Shown: one piece after another, positions 10,530-22,744 of the stretch
Numbering within the stretch: the stretch's first letter is position 1
How the letters are laid out: every line of letters starts with the position of its first letter
Source: Acheta domesticus
Lineage: Eukaryota; Arthropoda; Insecta; Orthoptera; Gryllidae
Length of the DNA stretch: 64,000 nucleotides
NCBI GenBank assembly: GCA_031308135.1
Contig: JAHLJT010009436.1
Span: forward strand, 138,654,303 to 138,718,302
Reading direction: 5' to 3'
Made by a program: the position numbers and the translations under genes
The notes under the pieces: model-generated
Told to the model about the DNA's origin: nothing
Databases searched by the model: none
The model's input: only the letters and a program-made list of their open reading frames with translations

Positions 10530-13222
10530 GTCAAATTACAATCGCCTAAAACTCCATGAAGTCCGATAAATAAGAATTAATTATTTCTAATAATATCATT
10601 TCTGTGTATTGCCAAGAACCAACTATTTCTATCTCGTCGCCAACGTCCCGTAAGGGATTTAGAATAAGAAGCGAAAAAACTCAATTCAGTGATTTGATAT
10701 GAAAATAATGGGTTATTAAGTACCGTAACCGTATGTTTTTACTTATTGATTTTTTCAAAAATTGTCTCGGTGTTTGTTGCTTTCAAGAAAATGAACAATT
10801 ACCAAGGGATAAACAAAGATGAATTAGTATATTTCAGTACATTCAGTCGTGTGAGGAACTATTTTACACTAATTCATGCTACATTTAATTGGAAGTAAAA
10901 AGAAGAAATGATTCTCATTTATTACCCGGACGTTCGCGAATTTGTTTGGGGGCTATGATACTCTATACTATTATTTCTGTCATTTCTACAACTGGACAAA
11001 GTTTGCATGAAAACAATATTTATTTCTATTGCTAGAATACAAAGATGGTGATCTTTAAAACTTTTATTTAAATAAATATTGTTTACGTGGATTATTCTTC
11101 GATTAGAAGGTAGCAACTGCAAGTTTAGTTGAAAGGGTATTGAAAATGAAAGCGGGATATTTGAAATTCGACGTGTGTAGACTGTTCGTTCATGATCGAC
11201 AAACATGGCCTCACTTTGAATTTCTCTGTAAAATAATTCCGATATCCCATATAGTTTTGATATAATAAGCCAATTTCTTACAATATTTTTTGTCGACAAA
11301 ATCGGAACAAATTGTACCTCTTTGACAAAAAGTCCCCAACCTGCGACCACTGAACGAATACTTCCGAGGCATTATTCACAGAAGTTGAGTTAACCTGCTT
11401 GGCAAAAGACGTACGTTTTGTGAAGCGATTCTCTTTTTGTCTATCCTCAACTATGTGGTCAAAATAATTGGTCCCCGGCCTCAATCAGATATAATACACT
11501 CGTGCATATAATATTTGCATTACATACGCGCATGGAGTAATGTTATTTGCAATAGATGAATTTTCTTTTGAAATTAGTATGTTCACGTATGTCAATCATA
11601 GGGTCTCAAATAAAAGTAAAATATGCAAAGGCCCACACAAAAGACTAATGACGTACTCAGAAGTGGTCTGCTTAAAACTTCGAGAATGTAGGGTGATTTG
11701 GAAAAGCACGTGAATGTGAAGCTCCTTATTATGTTCATAGGCTGGCGTTACAAAGTTTTATTTTCAAGATTAATTTTTGAGCGTTGTTTCACTAACTTTT
11801 ATGTGTATTGTGTGTTGAATCACAACGCCTTGTGCATTTCTTTTTAAACCGCATGAATTCAACAAATATTAGATTGTCACTACCCTGTCATTTTGAGAGA
11901 TATGTAATTATCATGTATCAGGTAATGCATCAGGCCTTCAACCTGTTCAAAGCATTGGATGTCTCGATAGAAGAAACTCAAAGTTCACAGCAACTGGAAG
12001 AGTAACCAGGAGACCCTGGTTAGACTCCAACTTGAACACTTTAAGCTATAATTAATATGTCTCTTTATATTTGACTGTCATTCGTCTTCGCACATCTTTT
12101 CAAGTTTGTTTCATTTAAGTTCATACAAAAGTTTCTAATATGTTTCATGTAACGTATCTAGCTGACAGAATTTCCGCATAGAGTTTACATCAAGTTCTAC
12201 TGTAACGCAATTCGTCTGGTTTCACTTTAAATTTACGACATTGAAACTCATTAACAAGAGTTCCGCGACTTCCAACAGACAACTTCGAAACATACTCGTC
12301 GTTCAAATGTGACTTCCATATTCGTCTTTATACATTTTGTAATGTCGGCCAGCATTGCGTTAAACAGCTCGCGCTGAACACTTACCAGGCATATCTATAT
12401 TAAGATCTTCCTTCCACAACGATAGTCGGTTAGAGCTGGACATCCGCCCTTTCTTTTCGTCTTTCTATTTTGTTACAAATGATACGACCATCTATAATGA
12501 TTGTTTGCTTACACATAATGCGAGTTCCTATGGCAATATCCAACAACCAGGGTCGGCTCAGCTATCGTTTTACTGATGGAGTCAATTTAAACTGCATGTC
12601 TAGTCATTAGTGTTCGCCAGCACTAGTTGAAAGTTCCAGTTGGCCGCAACTAGTGAGAGCAACGCGACTCCCGTCGCTTTGAAACGCTCGCGCCACAACC
12701 AATCAGACACAACCAACGAACGGAGCTCGGGTCAAAGGAGCATCTCCTTCTCTCATGCAATAGAAACGGTACAAACTCCAAGCTCTGAACGAATCAATGT
12801 ACTAGATGGAAATTTGCATCTGTGTTTCAATGTAATGGGAGGCCAGTTCATTTGGAAACAAGTGCGTCGTTTCATCTTGTCGATCGCGAAATTTTGTTGT
12901 GACCTGATCTGCATATGCTGCAGTTATTGAAAAAACTAATCAGAACAACTCATTGATTTGGCTCACCATTTTTTTCACCATTTATTATACTTTTATGAAT
13001 ATAATTATTTAAATGAATAATTTCATACAACACAAATACTGGTACGCCTTAACTTTTTCATGATGATAGTTATTTCATGTTAAAAATTGGAATTCTGTAA
13101 TAATACTGGTCGACGGTGATTTTGTTAAATGGCTAATTCTAGCTGATTCTTATGTATTTCACTACGAGAAGCCGAATGCAATCGTAAACATTGCTCAACG
13201 GGCTCACTTTTCGTGTAATCGC
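10530..13222. other. Intergenic stretch, nothing recognised
   Basis: AT-rich. The longest open frame (minus, 10922-11350, 142 codons) has no motif I recognise and no splice or promoter context. A somewhat more GC-rich patch at 12640-12740 begins a 96-codon plus-strand frame, also unassigned. Confidence 0.5.
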
Positions 13223-13453
13223 ACATATATACATATATACATATATACATATATACATATATACATATATACATATATACATATATACATATATACATAT
13301 ATACATATATACATATATACATATATACATATATACATATATACATATATACATATATACATATATACATATATACATATATACATATATACATATATAC
13401 ATATATACATATATACATATATACATATATACATATATACATATATACATATT
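13223..13453. repeat. (ACATATAT)n microsatellite
   Basis: About 29 almost perfect copies of an 8-bp unit. Eight is not a multiple of three, so every frame reads a 24-bp/8-residue cycle of Tyr, Ile, Cys, Met and Val; the long frames here on both strands are artefacts. Confidence 0.98.
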
Positions 13454-14516
13454 GTGATATACCAAAATATTACATGTTTTGTCAATAACATTTGCTGTAA
13501 ATGGGTTGGGTTAAAAGGGCCGGCAAATGGCAATATACAGCCTTAGCAACGCCGGCGTAGTGGTTGGCAAGGTCAATAAACTGCATTCAGGCCTTGAATA
13601 GGTGGGGGCGCTGGCTAGAAAGACATATAAAATAATGTGGAATTGGTCTGAAAAGGAATGACTATCGAGGGCGTGGCTACTTGATTTGGCAAGAAGTGAA
13701 TGGATTGGCTAAGGGAGAATAGACTGTCGAATTTTGTCGTTTTGTTTAAAAAAATAAGAACGAAGGACGGATACCGAGGCGTTGAGGGCGAAAAACGGAG
13801 GAGAAAATGACATTTTGATAGAGGTCGTCGAGTAGTACAGATCGCTCGCGAGATTAATATAAGGGAAGTGGGACTTGTAAGTTTTGACGTGAGACTCAAT
13901 AGCTGTCGGACTCTGAAAGTTAATGTGCAGAAGTAACTTCGCGTAGGACTTTGAAAGATTTTTTATATTGCGGTTTGAACTTTAATGTTTTAACACGTAG
14001 TTGGGGAGAACTGGAAACTGTAAATATCACTTAAGAACCAGTAGATATTCTAGGCAGTGAGGGCTGGATTCGTCGTTAGTGTTGCAAGATCAGAAGAAAG
14101 AAGGTGGACTTGGGATCATCTGCATTCAAGTGGGAAGATACTGCGGGGCGTTGCGATCAAGACCACGTTAGATAAGTACTGCAGTACTTATATAGGTAAT
14201 ACAATAAAGGTTTTATTTTAAAAGGTCATGACCTAAAGGCAGAACAATTGTCAAATGGTTAAATAAATTGTTAAATTTTTCTTTTGGAAATGAAAAGATT
14301 TTCATTTGGTCAATCACAATTGTTAAGTAGTTAGAGATATATAATTATTTCTTTTCAGATTCCTCGCCATACTGTATAGTTGGCAGATCAAATAATCGGC
14401 TATCTAGGCGATAGCGATTATCCATTACGGGACCCATTGTCCCAGCTAGCCGGACATTTATCCATTTGTTAAAATTAGCTGTGGAAGCATTGGTTTTAAT
14501 TAACGTAACCTGTTCC
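13454..14516 (+). other. Possible Ty3/gypsy-type 5' LTR remnant
   Basis: The stretch lies directly upstream of a TGGCGCCCAA primer-site-like sequence. It contains a TATA-like ACATATAAAATAA near 13624 and an AATAAAG polyadenylation-like signal near 14203, both LTR-like features. I cannot fix its 5' edge and see no second copy in the window. It could equally be unique DNA. Confidence 0.3.
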
Positions 14517-14526
14517 TGGCGCCCAA
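14517..14526 (+). promoter_or_regulatory. Primer-binding-site-like TGGCGCCCAA
   Basis: TGGCGCCC is a common tRNA-primer complement in LTR retroelements. The sequence after it (14527-15018) has no readable gag, only a short frame at 14550-14771 of unknown nature. Confidence 0.35.
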
Positions 14527-15018
14527 AATTTTACTAGAAATTCGGAACGATGTATGCCATTTCCAATTCCCATGGCATGGAGGGAACCAAACGACTAATC
14601 CACAGGCTCTTATTTCTGCATTATCAAAGTTACTGGAATCACAATCAAGGCCAAGAAGACCATTCAGAATCGCAACCTCCCTTCAGCTGTCAGCCCTGCT
14701 CCTCACAGCGACGACCTTCCAATACCAGCGCCACCGGGCAACGGGATTTTGCATTCCGAAAACTCTGGTGATGAAGATTTAAAAGTAAATTCCGAAAAGG
14801 ATGACACTGAAGACCCAGTTATCGGTGGAATATCTAAAAAATGTAACATTATCACTCAAACAGATCTGGTTCGTCAAACAGTCCATCAACAAACAGATCT
14901 GGTTCATGTTTTAAACTAGTCGAAGAATCAGGCAGGATTCTAGGCGGAAACCTCCATCAGAAGGGGACTACAATTATTTTGTGAAGAAGCCCAGGTCTCT
15001 GCGACATCTGATTCCCGG

Positions 15019-15608
15019 CAAGAAATGTAACTTTGGACCCCTTGTAATGCTGCACACGCATGTCTTCCTCCCTTGCACACCAAACTCGGATTGATGAAAC
15101 ATTTTGTGAAGGTGATAGATAAAAGAGGGCCAGGTTTCCCGTACCTAAAGAACCAATTCCCGAGGATCAGATCAGTGAGGTGAAAATAAATAAGAGCATA
15201 TTTGTAGGATCACATATGAAGGAGCTTATGGGGGATCATGACTGTGAGACAAGTTTGAATAGTGTTGAAAAGGCTGTATGAATCTCGTTTCTGAAAGTCG
15301 TAATGAAATTCCTTGGTAACAGAAAATCTGAGACCAATGAAGAAAGTGTCGCTAGTCCTTCTGAATTATAAAGCTCTGGGATGTAACACGTTTCTTAATA
15401 TACATTTTCTTTATTCACACTTGCACTTTCAAAATCCCGGTGTTGACACGGTACAGACACGTGTGCGATTCCACCAAGACGTTGCAACTATTAAAAAATA
15501 TTATAAGGTAAAATGGAATCAAAATATGCTTGTAGACTAATGCTGGACACTAAAAAAGGGTATCCTCAAACGAAATACAGTAAACAATCGTTGAAAATTA
15601 CATTTTGA
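15019..15608 (+). pseudogene. Fragment of a dispersed arthropod gene family with a C-terminal RFHQD...DYCWTL block
   Basis: Broken frames read, in order, KLGLMKHFVKVIDKRG (near 15088), FPRISDEVKINKSIFVGSHM (near 15150), MKFLGNRKSETNE (near 15302), LNYKALGCNTFLNIHFLYSHL (from ~15361), RFHQDVATIKKYYKVKWNQNM (near 15469) and DYCWTLKKGYPQTKYS (near 15535), ending at TGA 15606-15608. At least one stop (TGA near 15279) and two frameshifts break it. I recognise the block order from many-copy uncharacterised genes in invertebrate genomes; its biochemical function is unknown to me. It may belong to a transposon. Function is not claimed. Confidence 0.6.
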
Positions 15609-17731
15609 TTGAAATTATTATATGTAAGAAAAGTAAAGGAAATCAATAATTTAACAACAACGTGTATTTTTAACTTCTTATTACGAAGAAACCTTGCCCG
15701 TTACAAACAAATGCTTCACGAATTTGAAATCAGAGCACCATTTTCCATGATAAACAGCTATTCAATTCCATTTAACAGGCAAAAAGTTGAATTTTGTCGG
15801 CCAGTGTAATTATATACAATAATTAGCCATTTTTTCTACTTTTTGAGAAAACAAAAATAACTCAATTTTCAGAATTATCTTCGATGGCACTACAGACATG
15901 TCGAGAAACAGCTTCCAGTCTCCGTGACTTAAACTGGAGGATCAATGTTAATCGTTAGACTTAAGTACTACGTATTCATTTTCACGAAAAGGCGAAAGGA
16001 GACGACGCGTTCTGTAACATCTGCGGCGAAAAGTGCAGCGCGTTTTATCTGGTACAGAAATGATCTTCCGAGTCTACAAAAATGCGTCGAAGATTGGAAA
16101 TGTGAAGTTTCAATGAAACAGAGACTTGGAGTAAAGTGGAAAATTACAAAAATATACAAAAATATAAGTCAAAAACGTAAAGAGATTATTTATTGCAAAT
16201 ATTGAGAGGAACACATTGCTTTTTTACCTGTATGGCTCATTCTATATATAGAGTAAGGCTGTACTTTAAGTTAGAAAATTACAATCTCAAAAGCTGCAGT
16301 AAATGCATGTAGATGACTAATTTGATTTTGCCAGGTGTAGTATCTTGTGTATTCAGGTCACTGTTCATTAACAACTTGACATTTCGGAAGTAGAACGTAT
16401 TAACTTTTCGTTAGAGATTGCAAATGCTTTAGAGTACGTGGTCTGATGCAAACTAACGTGAGCTCGCTTGTGCCACTTTGGCAGCCAGTGACACAATTAG
16501 GTCAATTAGGTTATGCCTCATGGACAATACCTTTGACTAAAACGTTTAAGTTGAATAATCTAGTTTTTCTTTCACGAACCGATCGAACAAGCTATTTGTA
16601 TTATTCATAACTTTTGTGAGATAATTATAGCAAAATAGTCCACATTTCGTATTAGATTGTCCCTCGAAGCGTTGTTTATGTTCTTTCACATTGAAAATGG
16701 TAACAGCGGTTCTCATTTGTATGCATATAGTGGTCTCATAATGAAGGTATTTTTGCAACATATGTTACAACAACATATTGTGGGAGAATAGAGTGAAAAC
16801 CTGAAACAAGATTAAGTGTCGAGTTGAGGAACGCATGAATTCATTAATGCATTTTGACTTTCATGGATACAACAAAGTGCCAGTATTATGAAGTACATAG
16901 AATAATGCGAATTAGTAAACTAATTGACCATTAGCACGCAGTCGTCGGTAAATATTCTGCTGAAAATAGTCATCCAAAATGAAATAGTGGGAAGGTAGTT
17001 ACCATTCTAAAGCATTAATGTGAGCCATTTAACGTAAAACTGTTTTCCGTTTAGCTCTCAGGATAAGACTTTTTAACCGACAAAAAAGTTTGTATCTATG
17101 GTCCTTAGAAAAAATGTGTCATACAAATGTAGTTCAAGACAAAACACGCATATGATTATATTAGAAAAAACTGGGTTGAAGTTTACTTCATTAGTTAAAA
17201 TCTGTTGCCAATTCGACAACTGTAAGTTATCATAGGTTGTTTTGTCTAACGTACGGCAATTGAGGAGCAGCACAACAAAGGCGATGAATCGGACGAGGTT
17301 TGTAGAAATTGTGAAAGATGAATTGCGAGTTGTGCCAAACAACAAAACAATGATCCCTTGATAGTCTGTTTTAGATTTACGCCATGTTTTATGTAAATCC
17401 CGAAGGCATACCAAATCTTCAAATTACTTTGGAAAAGTAGAGGACAAACTAAAGGATGGTTTTGTTAATCGCGTCGGCCGAAGACCGGAGCGTCGTAAAA
17501 TTTGACACGAATTGAAAAGTGTCATTCTGACTTAAAAGTATTTTATGCATTTGAAGCATGCTTTGTAAATACGACGCCTTAACACATGTGGGTATTCGTT
17601 GCAAATGCTTACACAAATTGACTAGTCAGTTACACTGGATAAATGAATTCAAAATGGACTTCTGAAATTCACGAGGTTCTCACTGTGACAGAAAACGTCA
17701 AAAAATAGAATCAATTTCAGGAAGTAAACTA
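15609..17731. other. Intergenic stretch, nothing recognised
   Basis: AT-rich. Small frames at 15945-16205 (+) and 17073-17414 (-) carry no known motif. Confidence 0.5.
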
Positions 17732-17913
17732 CAGTAAATCCTCATTAGCACGAACACGCTTAACACGAATTTGGCCGTAACACGAACAAAACTTTGGTCC
17801 CGGCAACGGATTACGGTAATACGGACATTTATAATAATAGGATAACACGCATTTTTATAAAATGAACTCCTATAATTTCTGTCCTTGGAATTCGCGTTAA
17901 TGAGGGTTTACTG
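17732..17913. mobile_element. Pogo/Tigger-like MITE, 182 bp
   Basis: Inverted ends CAGTAAATCCTCATTA and TAATGAGGGTTTACTG (15 of 16 paired), flanked by TA on both sides (17730-17731, 17914-17915). CAG...CTG ends with a TA duplication fit the Tc1/mariner-pogo group. The interior has repeated ACACGAA motifs and no coding. Confidence 0.75.
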
Positions 17914-18174
17914 TATATCCAAAAACTGAGGCAAACTCACATCACCTTAGCATTGTACATCTTATATTGGAGACAACACGTGTTGTCTATCGACCCACTG
18001 GAAAAAAAATGTCGGAAGGCCTAACAGTGATAATCATAATGAAAATATTGTGAATACGGAACAGGCACATGTGCCTACCCCTTGAAGTGAAGAAGAAGAA
18101 GAGAGAAGATGTTTCACACATCTCCAGTGGTCACAATTTTGCAGCGAGCGGGGAGGCGGGCGCTGGCTCCTCAC

Positions 18175-18386
18175 CTGGTGAAGACGACGAGCACGAGCGC
18201 GTTGCCGAGGACGCCGGCGGTGCCGACGGCGAGGAGCAGCGCGCCCATGACGAAGTGCACGTGCGGCGCGGGGTCGGGGTACAGCAGCCAGTGCGGGTGC
18301 GTGGCCACCGGCGACCAGCGCCGCGCCCACGTCTCGTTGCCCTCGTTGCCATAGGAGAGGCCGTCGACGGCGGGCGCGTCGCTCAT
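18175..18386 (-). CDS. r-type opsin, first coding exon (70 codons plus 2 nt)
   Basis: Opsins are seven-helix, retinal-binding photoreceptor proteins of the plasma membrane. On the minus strand an acceptor TTATTTCAG at 18431 opens a 256-bp exon. ATG is at 18386, and the coding part ends at 18175 with ACCAG before a consensus donor GTGAGG, in phase 2. The predicted N-terminus has an N-glycosylation sequon (NET, residues 17-19), HPHW at 30-33 followed by a Tyr-Pro, as in arthropod r-opsins before helix 1, and a hydrophobic helix at ~46-69 with GN at 61-62, the conserved helix-1 Asn. Later exons would lie at lower coordinates and were not found, so the next intron is long or the gene leaves the window. 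The exon is much more GC-rich than its surroundings. The subtype (UV, long-wave, Rh7, arthropsin) cannot be decided; another rhodopsin-class GPCR is the alternative. Confidence 0.6.
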
Positions 18387-18430
18387 GCTGGCCGCCCGCC
18401 CGCCAGCCGTCGCGCGCGCGCCGCTCGGCC
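18387..18430 (-). other. 5'UTR part of the opsin exon
   Basis: 44 bases between the acceptor AG and the ATG, strongly GC-rich (CG-dense). This implies an upstream non-coding exon and a 5'UTR intron. Confidence 0.5.
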
Positions 18431-20021
18431 CTGAAATAATAGTACATTATGAAACGATGTATTAATACCCATTTTATCAAGTTTCATACGGTAATTTTTC
18501 TATGACTCTTATAAGTTAAACATCGAATCGTTTCGTGGCAATTGACATGTAGGTTTCAGCCAAGGCCACCTAGCGGACAGCTCCCTAACCCTATCCTCGC
18601 ATGCTGCTGCAGGTGGCTGCGGCAACCAGTTCGCCTGCGAGGGAGTACTACGCTAGTCAAATAGGATCAAAGTGAAATTACGATTCAATTTATTTTAAAT
18701 AGTGTTCCACGAAAAAAATTACTACTAGTACTAATAAAATAAATTCAAACTGACAAGCGTAATATAATATCAAATGTAATTTTAATGTACATCATCGAAC
18801 GAAACATTCACTAGAACGATTCTCAGTAATTATGTGTCAATATTTGGTTTGTAAATTTCTCTGTGATTGGTCAACAATCTGCATCATAATGAAATGTCTA
18901 TCAAAATGACTATCATTAAGCAACTGGTTTCAGCCGTTAAATGACAACATTACGTATTAGAAGTAGAAAAACGATTTTCATCAATGTGGATGAAATTTGA
19001 AGAAAATTTGTATCAACGTTAAGTACAGGAAGGTTGAAAGGAGAGAAAGAACTGGAATTCAAATCAATTATTGAACGCCTTGTTCTTTATAATATTTTAC
19101 GTAAAAATTTTCATAGATGCTCATGTGTGATGTTATTCATTTTGTGTTTATAAGTTAGAGTTGAGTTTTTTGCAAATGAAAGTCAATATTAAGCAGTGGC
19201 GCAGAAATAACCGTGCACGGTGCGCAATTAAACAAGAGGGTTCTTGTTTCAAAGAGGGTATAATTCAGAATTGAATCTTAGTGTAAGAGGGAGTCGTCCG
19301 TCGATGCGGACAGATGTAATTACGCACTTCCTATGAAATGTATTCTTTTGTTAGTCAACTCCTTCTAGACGTCTCAACAAACAGAAAAATAAAATAAAAT
19401 ACGCCTTTTTCCACCGGATGTGCAACCTGACAGCCATCGGTGTTTTAATCTGAGAATATCGCCGTAACTTTGCCCCAATTTATTTTGTGTTTATGATTCT
19501 CTCGGAGATGATTTGTTAGTATTATAAATAAACAGACTTATTTTTAAACATCCGCAATACAATGTAGAAAATATTGACAAACATCAGTGCGTCCCGTAGA
19601 ACCTTTGAATTTAATCAGTAGGATGATTCTATTATCTTCCAGATATCTTCAGTAACCTCAGTCATTTTTGGCTGCAGCTCACGGAAACTGCTAGCTAAAT
19701 CTCTCTACTACTGAAGATTCACAAACTTTTAACGTGGGGTCCCTCTAAACTCCTGTTTCACATCGTGGGGACGATTGTTGAAAGTTGTGTAGTGTTTCCA
19801 AGGATCTACCATTGTTTCATTCTCATTCTTAATTACCCTTTAAATATAATCCTGGAGTCTACTGGACCCCAACCGAATTTTGTTACATAAGTTTAATTGG
19901 ATAATAAATGTTTGGGATATTTTACTTTCACGTAAATTCAGTTAGTACGTTTGGGGAGGGTTTGCGTAGTTGCCGCCTTCTAATAGTCGGCTACTAACCT
20001 CGCAGTAGAGTGCGGAAGTGT
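18431..20021. other. Probable intron or 5' flank of the opsin gene, no gene seen
   Basis: AT-rich DNA upstream (minus-strand sense) of the opsin acceptor. Nothing with coding character was found. Confidence 0.4.
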
Positions 20022-20767
20022 CTGGGGTTTGCTGGACCTCAGTGTTATATTTACGTGTGTCTTTTTCAAAGTTGCAATTTTGATTTTTGTTTGTTTTTAA
20101 GACCTTCTCTAGAGAAAATAACATAAAAAATTAAATATAATTCGCACCTAATACGAGATTTACTAGATGAGAGTGATAACGAAGGTACATCGGAGCTTGT
20201 TTGGTGATCACTCGGATTTGGATCTTGATTTTGTTTTAGAACACGATTTTCAAGAGTTTTAATTTACTTTTCACTCAAATGATATTTTTAAGTGTGTAAA
20301 TTAAAAAAATTAGTTTAAATTTGATATGTTTTCATTTTTCAGTCAAAATTTACTTCTATCAAATCTCTAATGAAGTATTATTTAGTTGTTTTTTTTATCT
20401 AAATAACGACTCATTTGTTAATGTATTATAAGAAAAACTGTTTACATTTTTAAGATAATCATAATACTGGGTTACAATACTTTTTATGGCCTTTAATAAA
20501 CTATAAAGTTTAACAGTGATATTTTGTTTTAAAAACAAAAAAATATTCATCCAAATCTATACACTTTTGCCAAAAAAGGTGTACTTTTTATGAATGGTGC
20601 TAATATCTGAATAAAATAACATTAATTTTCCTGAAAACAGTGTTAGCTCCACTAAAAGGACTTAGAAGTATAATTAAAAAATATTTACAGTACTTTCGAA
20701 AACCTTCAGGTAAAAATATACATACTTTAAAACTGGGGTCTAACAGACCCCACCGTTATATTTACGC
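20022..20767 (+). mobile_element. Possible piggyBac-like remnant
   Basis: Two direct copies of a ~36-bp motif (20022-20059 and 20733-20767: CTGGGGTYT..., then GTTATATTTACG) bracket this stretch. Between them a broken frame reads RDLLDESDNEGTSELV (20154-20201), then one base shift and DHSDLDLDFVLEHDFQE (near 20207). Such an acidic start resembles the N-terminus of piggyBac-type transposases. No catalytic part is present, and TTAA ends were not identified. Low certainty. Confidence 0.3.
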
Positions 20768-21341
20768 ATAATTAAATAAGTGTTATATTTAAGGATTACT
20801 TTATCACTTCGACCTCAGAGGCACGTTTAGTCGAAAAAACATTTCCAATAATTATCTAATTCCAACTGATATTGCATTGAACACCTCTACAGCGTATGAC
20901 ATAGTCACGCGCGACCGCTCTGATAGAAGTTATTCGCATCGCAATTCCATCAATTAAAAAATTTGTGTTTTTTTCGTCTGTACTAAAAATACATATTTCC
21001 ACTTCGCTGACAATGATTTGACGATTGGCAAAATGTTGCATTCTGCAATTCTGATGAACGTTAAAGTTTTTAAAAGACGATTAACACTCGAAATTAAATA
21101 AAACGTGTCTGAAATTTAAATTAACTTCATTACCCAGTAGAATTTCAACTGCTCGGTACACAGCTATTCAAAAGGCGTGTGCATTTGAATATATGCAGCA
21201 ATTACTGTACTTTTACGTTTGCCGTACTAGTTTTACGTATGTCCTGGTTTTCCATTCTTGTTAACTGCATGAGATACGAGTGACCCCTTCTTTCCTTTCC
21301 GTCCTTTAATTTTTCCTAACCTATTTTCAAGTGTAATCCAT
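20768..21341. other. Non-coding stretch
   Basis: No motif or repeat recognised. Confidence 0.4.
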
Positions 21342-21400
21342 TGCGCAGTGGTCAGACCACTTACCTTCCACTTCTCGGTATCGGGTTACAGATGCCGGTC
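21342..21400 (+). mobile_element. tRNA-derived SINE head (short, uncertain)
   Basis: GCGCAGTGGTCAGACCACTTA resembles a box A region and TCGGGTTACAGATGCC a mutated box B, with spacing near that of a tRNA gene. The body and tail were not recognised. Confidence 0.4.
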
Positions 21401-21570
21401 GATTCATGAGGAATTGGTCAAGAGCAAAGTGGGGAAGGGTAAGTTTTTCTTAGAGTATATCTGTTTATCTTACTCCACCTCTTTCGTCTTTTAATTCACT
21501 ATTGCTGGCGACTGAATATCATAATAAAAACTCAAAGACATGGTGTGTGTCATGGAGGTACTAATAAAGT

Positions 21571-21895
21571 GTGTACGTGTGTGGTGGTGATCGTGATAGA
21601 GGCACAGTTGTGAATGGTGGTAGCGGTGGCACGGGTGCTTGTGTTGGTAATGGTGCGAGTGATGTGAGTTGTGGAGGTAATGGTGCTTGTGATGTGGATT
21701 GTGGTGCGTGTGATGTGGGTTGTGATGGTCATGGTATATCTGTGTGTGTGTGTGTGTGTGTGTGTGTTGGTTCCGGCGCAGGTAGCAGTGGTGGTAGCGG
21801 TGGCTCGTGTGGTGGTAACAGTGACGTTGGCGTTATGAATTGTTGGTGGCATTAGTGTTGGCGGCATTAGTGTTGGTGGCATTAGTGTTGGCGCG
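21571..21895. repeat. GT-rich low-complexity tract with (TG)n and a 15-bp minisatellite
   Basis: It includes (TG)~13 at 21741-21767 and about four copies of GTTGGYGGCATTAGT at 21841-21893. Frames across it (Gly/Cys-rich on plus, Thr/His-rich on minus) are composition artefacts. Confidence 0.85.
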
Positions 21896-22330
21896 TGAGA
21901 TGTGAACTGGCTGTGCGTGGGGTGAGTAGCGGTCGTCGTGGCCGGAGTGGTAGTTGTGACGCTGGTCACGGCGCAAGCGGCGTGTGTGGGGAGGAGGGGA
22001 GGTCGTCTAGCGTGTAGAGTGGGGGGGTGGAGTGGCGCGGGTTGCATTGTTCTGGTAGCACGGAGGAGGTTCCTGCGTAGTGGGGGTCTCAGGGAGTCCA
22101 GGGTGGTGGGGTTTCTGGAGGTGGCTGGAGAGTGGGAAGGGGGACTGACAACGAAGGCAGGCAGGGCCGGGGCTGCGGTGGTGGTGGCGACGATCGATTG
22201 CTGCCTAGCTGCGCTCTGCCTCTGCGCCGACGGTTACTCCAACAGCAGCTGAGCTGATGCTGATTGGTGTCCGTTTAGAGAAGATCGTTTTCCAAACAAC
22301 CGCCTCAGGAAGGCTGCCGCAATTTGTCCG
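21896..22330. other. GC-rich, CpG-bearing block
   Basis: A strong rise in GC against AT-rich flanks. On the minus strand it would lie about 3.5 kb upstream of the opsin exon, so it could hold that gene's promoter or a 5'UTR exon. No donor site was pinned down. It may equally be an isolated GC-rich repeat. Confidence 0.3.
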
Positions 22331-22626
22331 CCCTCTTCTACCAGACCATCATTTTCCGCTGTTACGAGGCGGTTAATAAGGGCTCAGATGCGTCAGGCTA
22401 TTGGAGAGGATTTTACTGAAGCGAATATTTTCATTATATTTTTCTGAAAGCATTTTTTTGTGAATGATGCAAAATCCATCTTTTCATGTATTGAATAGGA
22501 AATATTTTGAAATATACTGTGTCACGTTTGCAGATCTTTGCAAAACGGTATTAACGTTTTCAAGAAAAGATTCGACAAAGGGAATGAAAACCTAAAATAA
22601 ATTTTAGAAAACGCTTAGTCCTAAAC
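22331..22626. other. Non-coding stretch
   Basis: Nothing recognised. Confidence 0.4.
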
Positions 22627-22668
22627 AGTAATAATAATAATAATAATAATAATAGTAATAGTAATAAT
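22627..22668. repeat. (AAT)n microsatellite
   Basis: AAT/AGT units, about 14 copies, directly upstream of the second R4-like fragment. It is compatible with the known taste of Dong-type elements for TAA repeats. Confidence 0.9.
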
Positions 22669-22744
22669 GAGAGCATTAACTAGATTAAATGGAACTACAA
22701 TTTCCATGATCATTAAAAACCCATAACGCATTTGATTTATAAGC

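Noticed and set aside
10922..11350. 142-codon minus frame
   Set aside because: No motif or context; lengths like this occur by chance in 2.7 kb of non-coding DNA.
13125..13533. Four overlapping ~90-109 codon frames rich in Tyr-Ile-Cys-Met or Tyr-Ile-His on both strands
   Set aside because: They are readings of the 8-bp (ACATATAT)n microsatellite.
18034..18480. Arg/Ala-rich frames of 70-148 codons on both strands around the opsin exon
   Set aside because: They are shadows in a GC-rich exon; only the minus frame 18171-18386 carries receptor-like sequence.
21550..22047. 165-codon Thr/His/Pro-rich minus frame
   Set aside because: It is composition-driven by the GT-rich tract and the 15-bp minisatellite; there are no domains or splice context.
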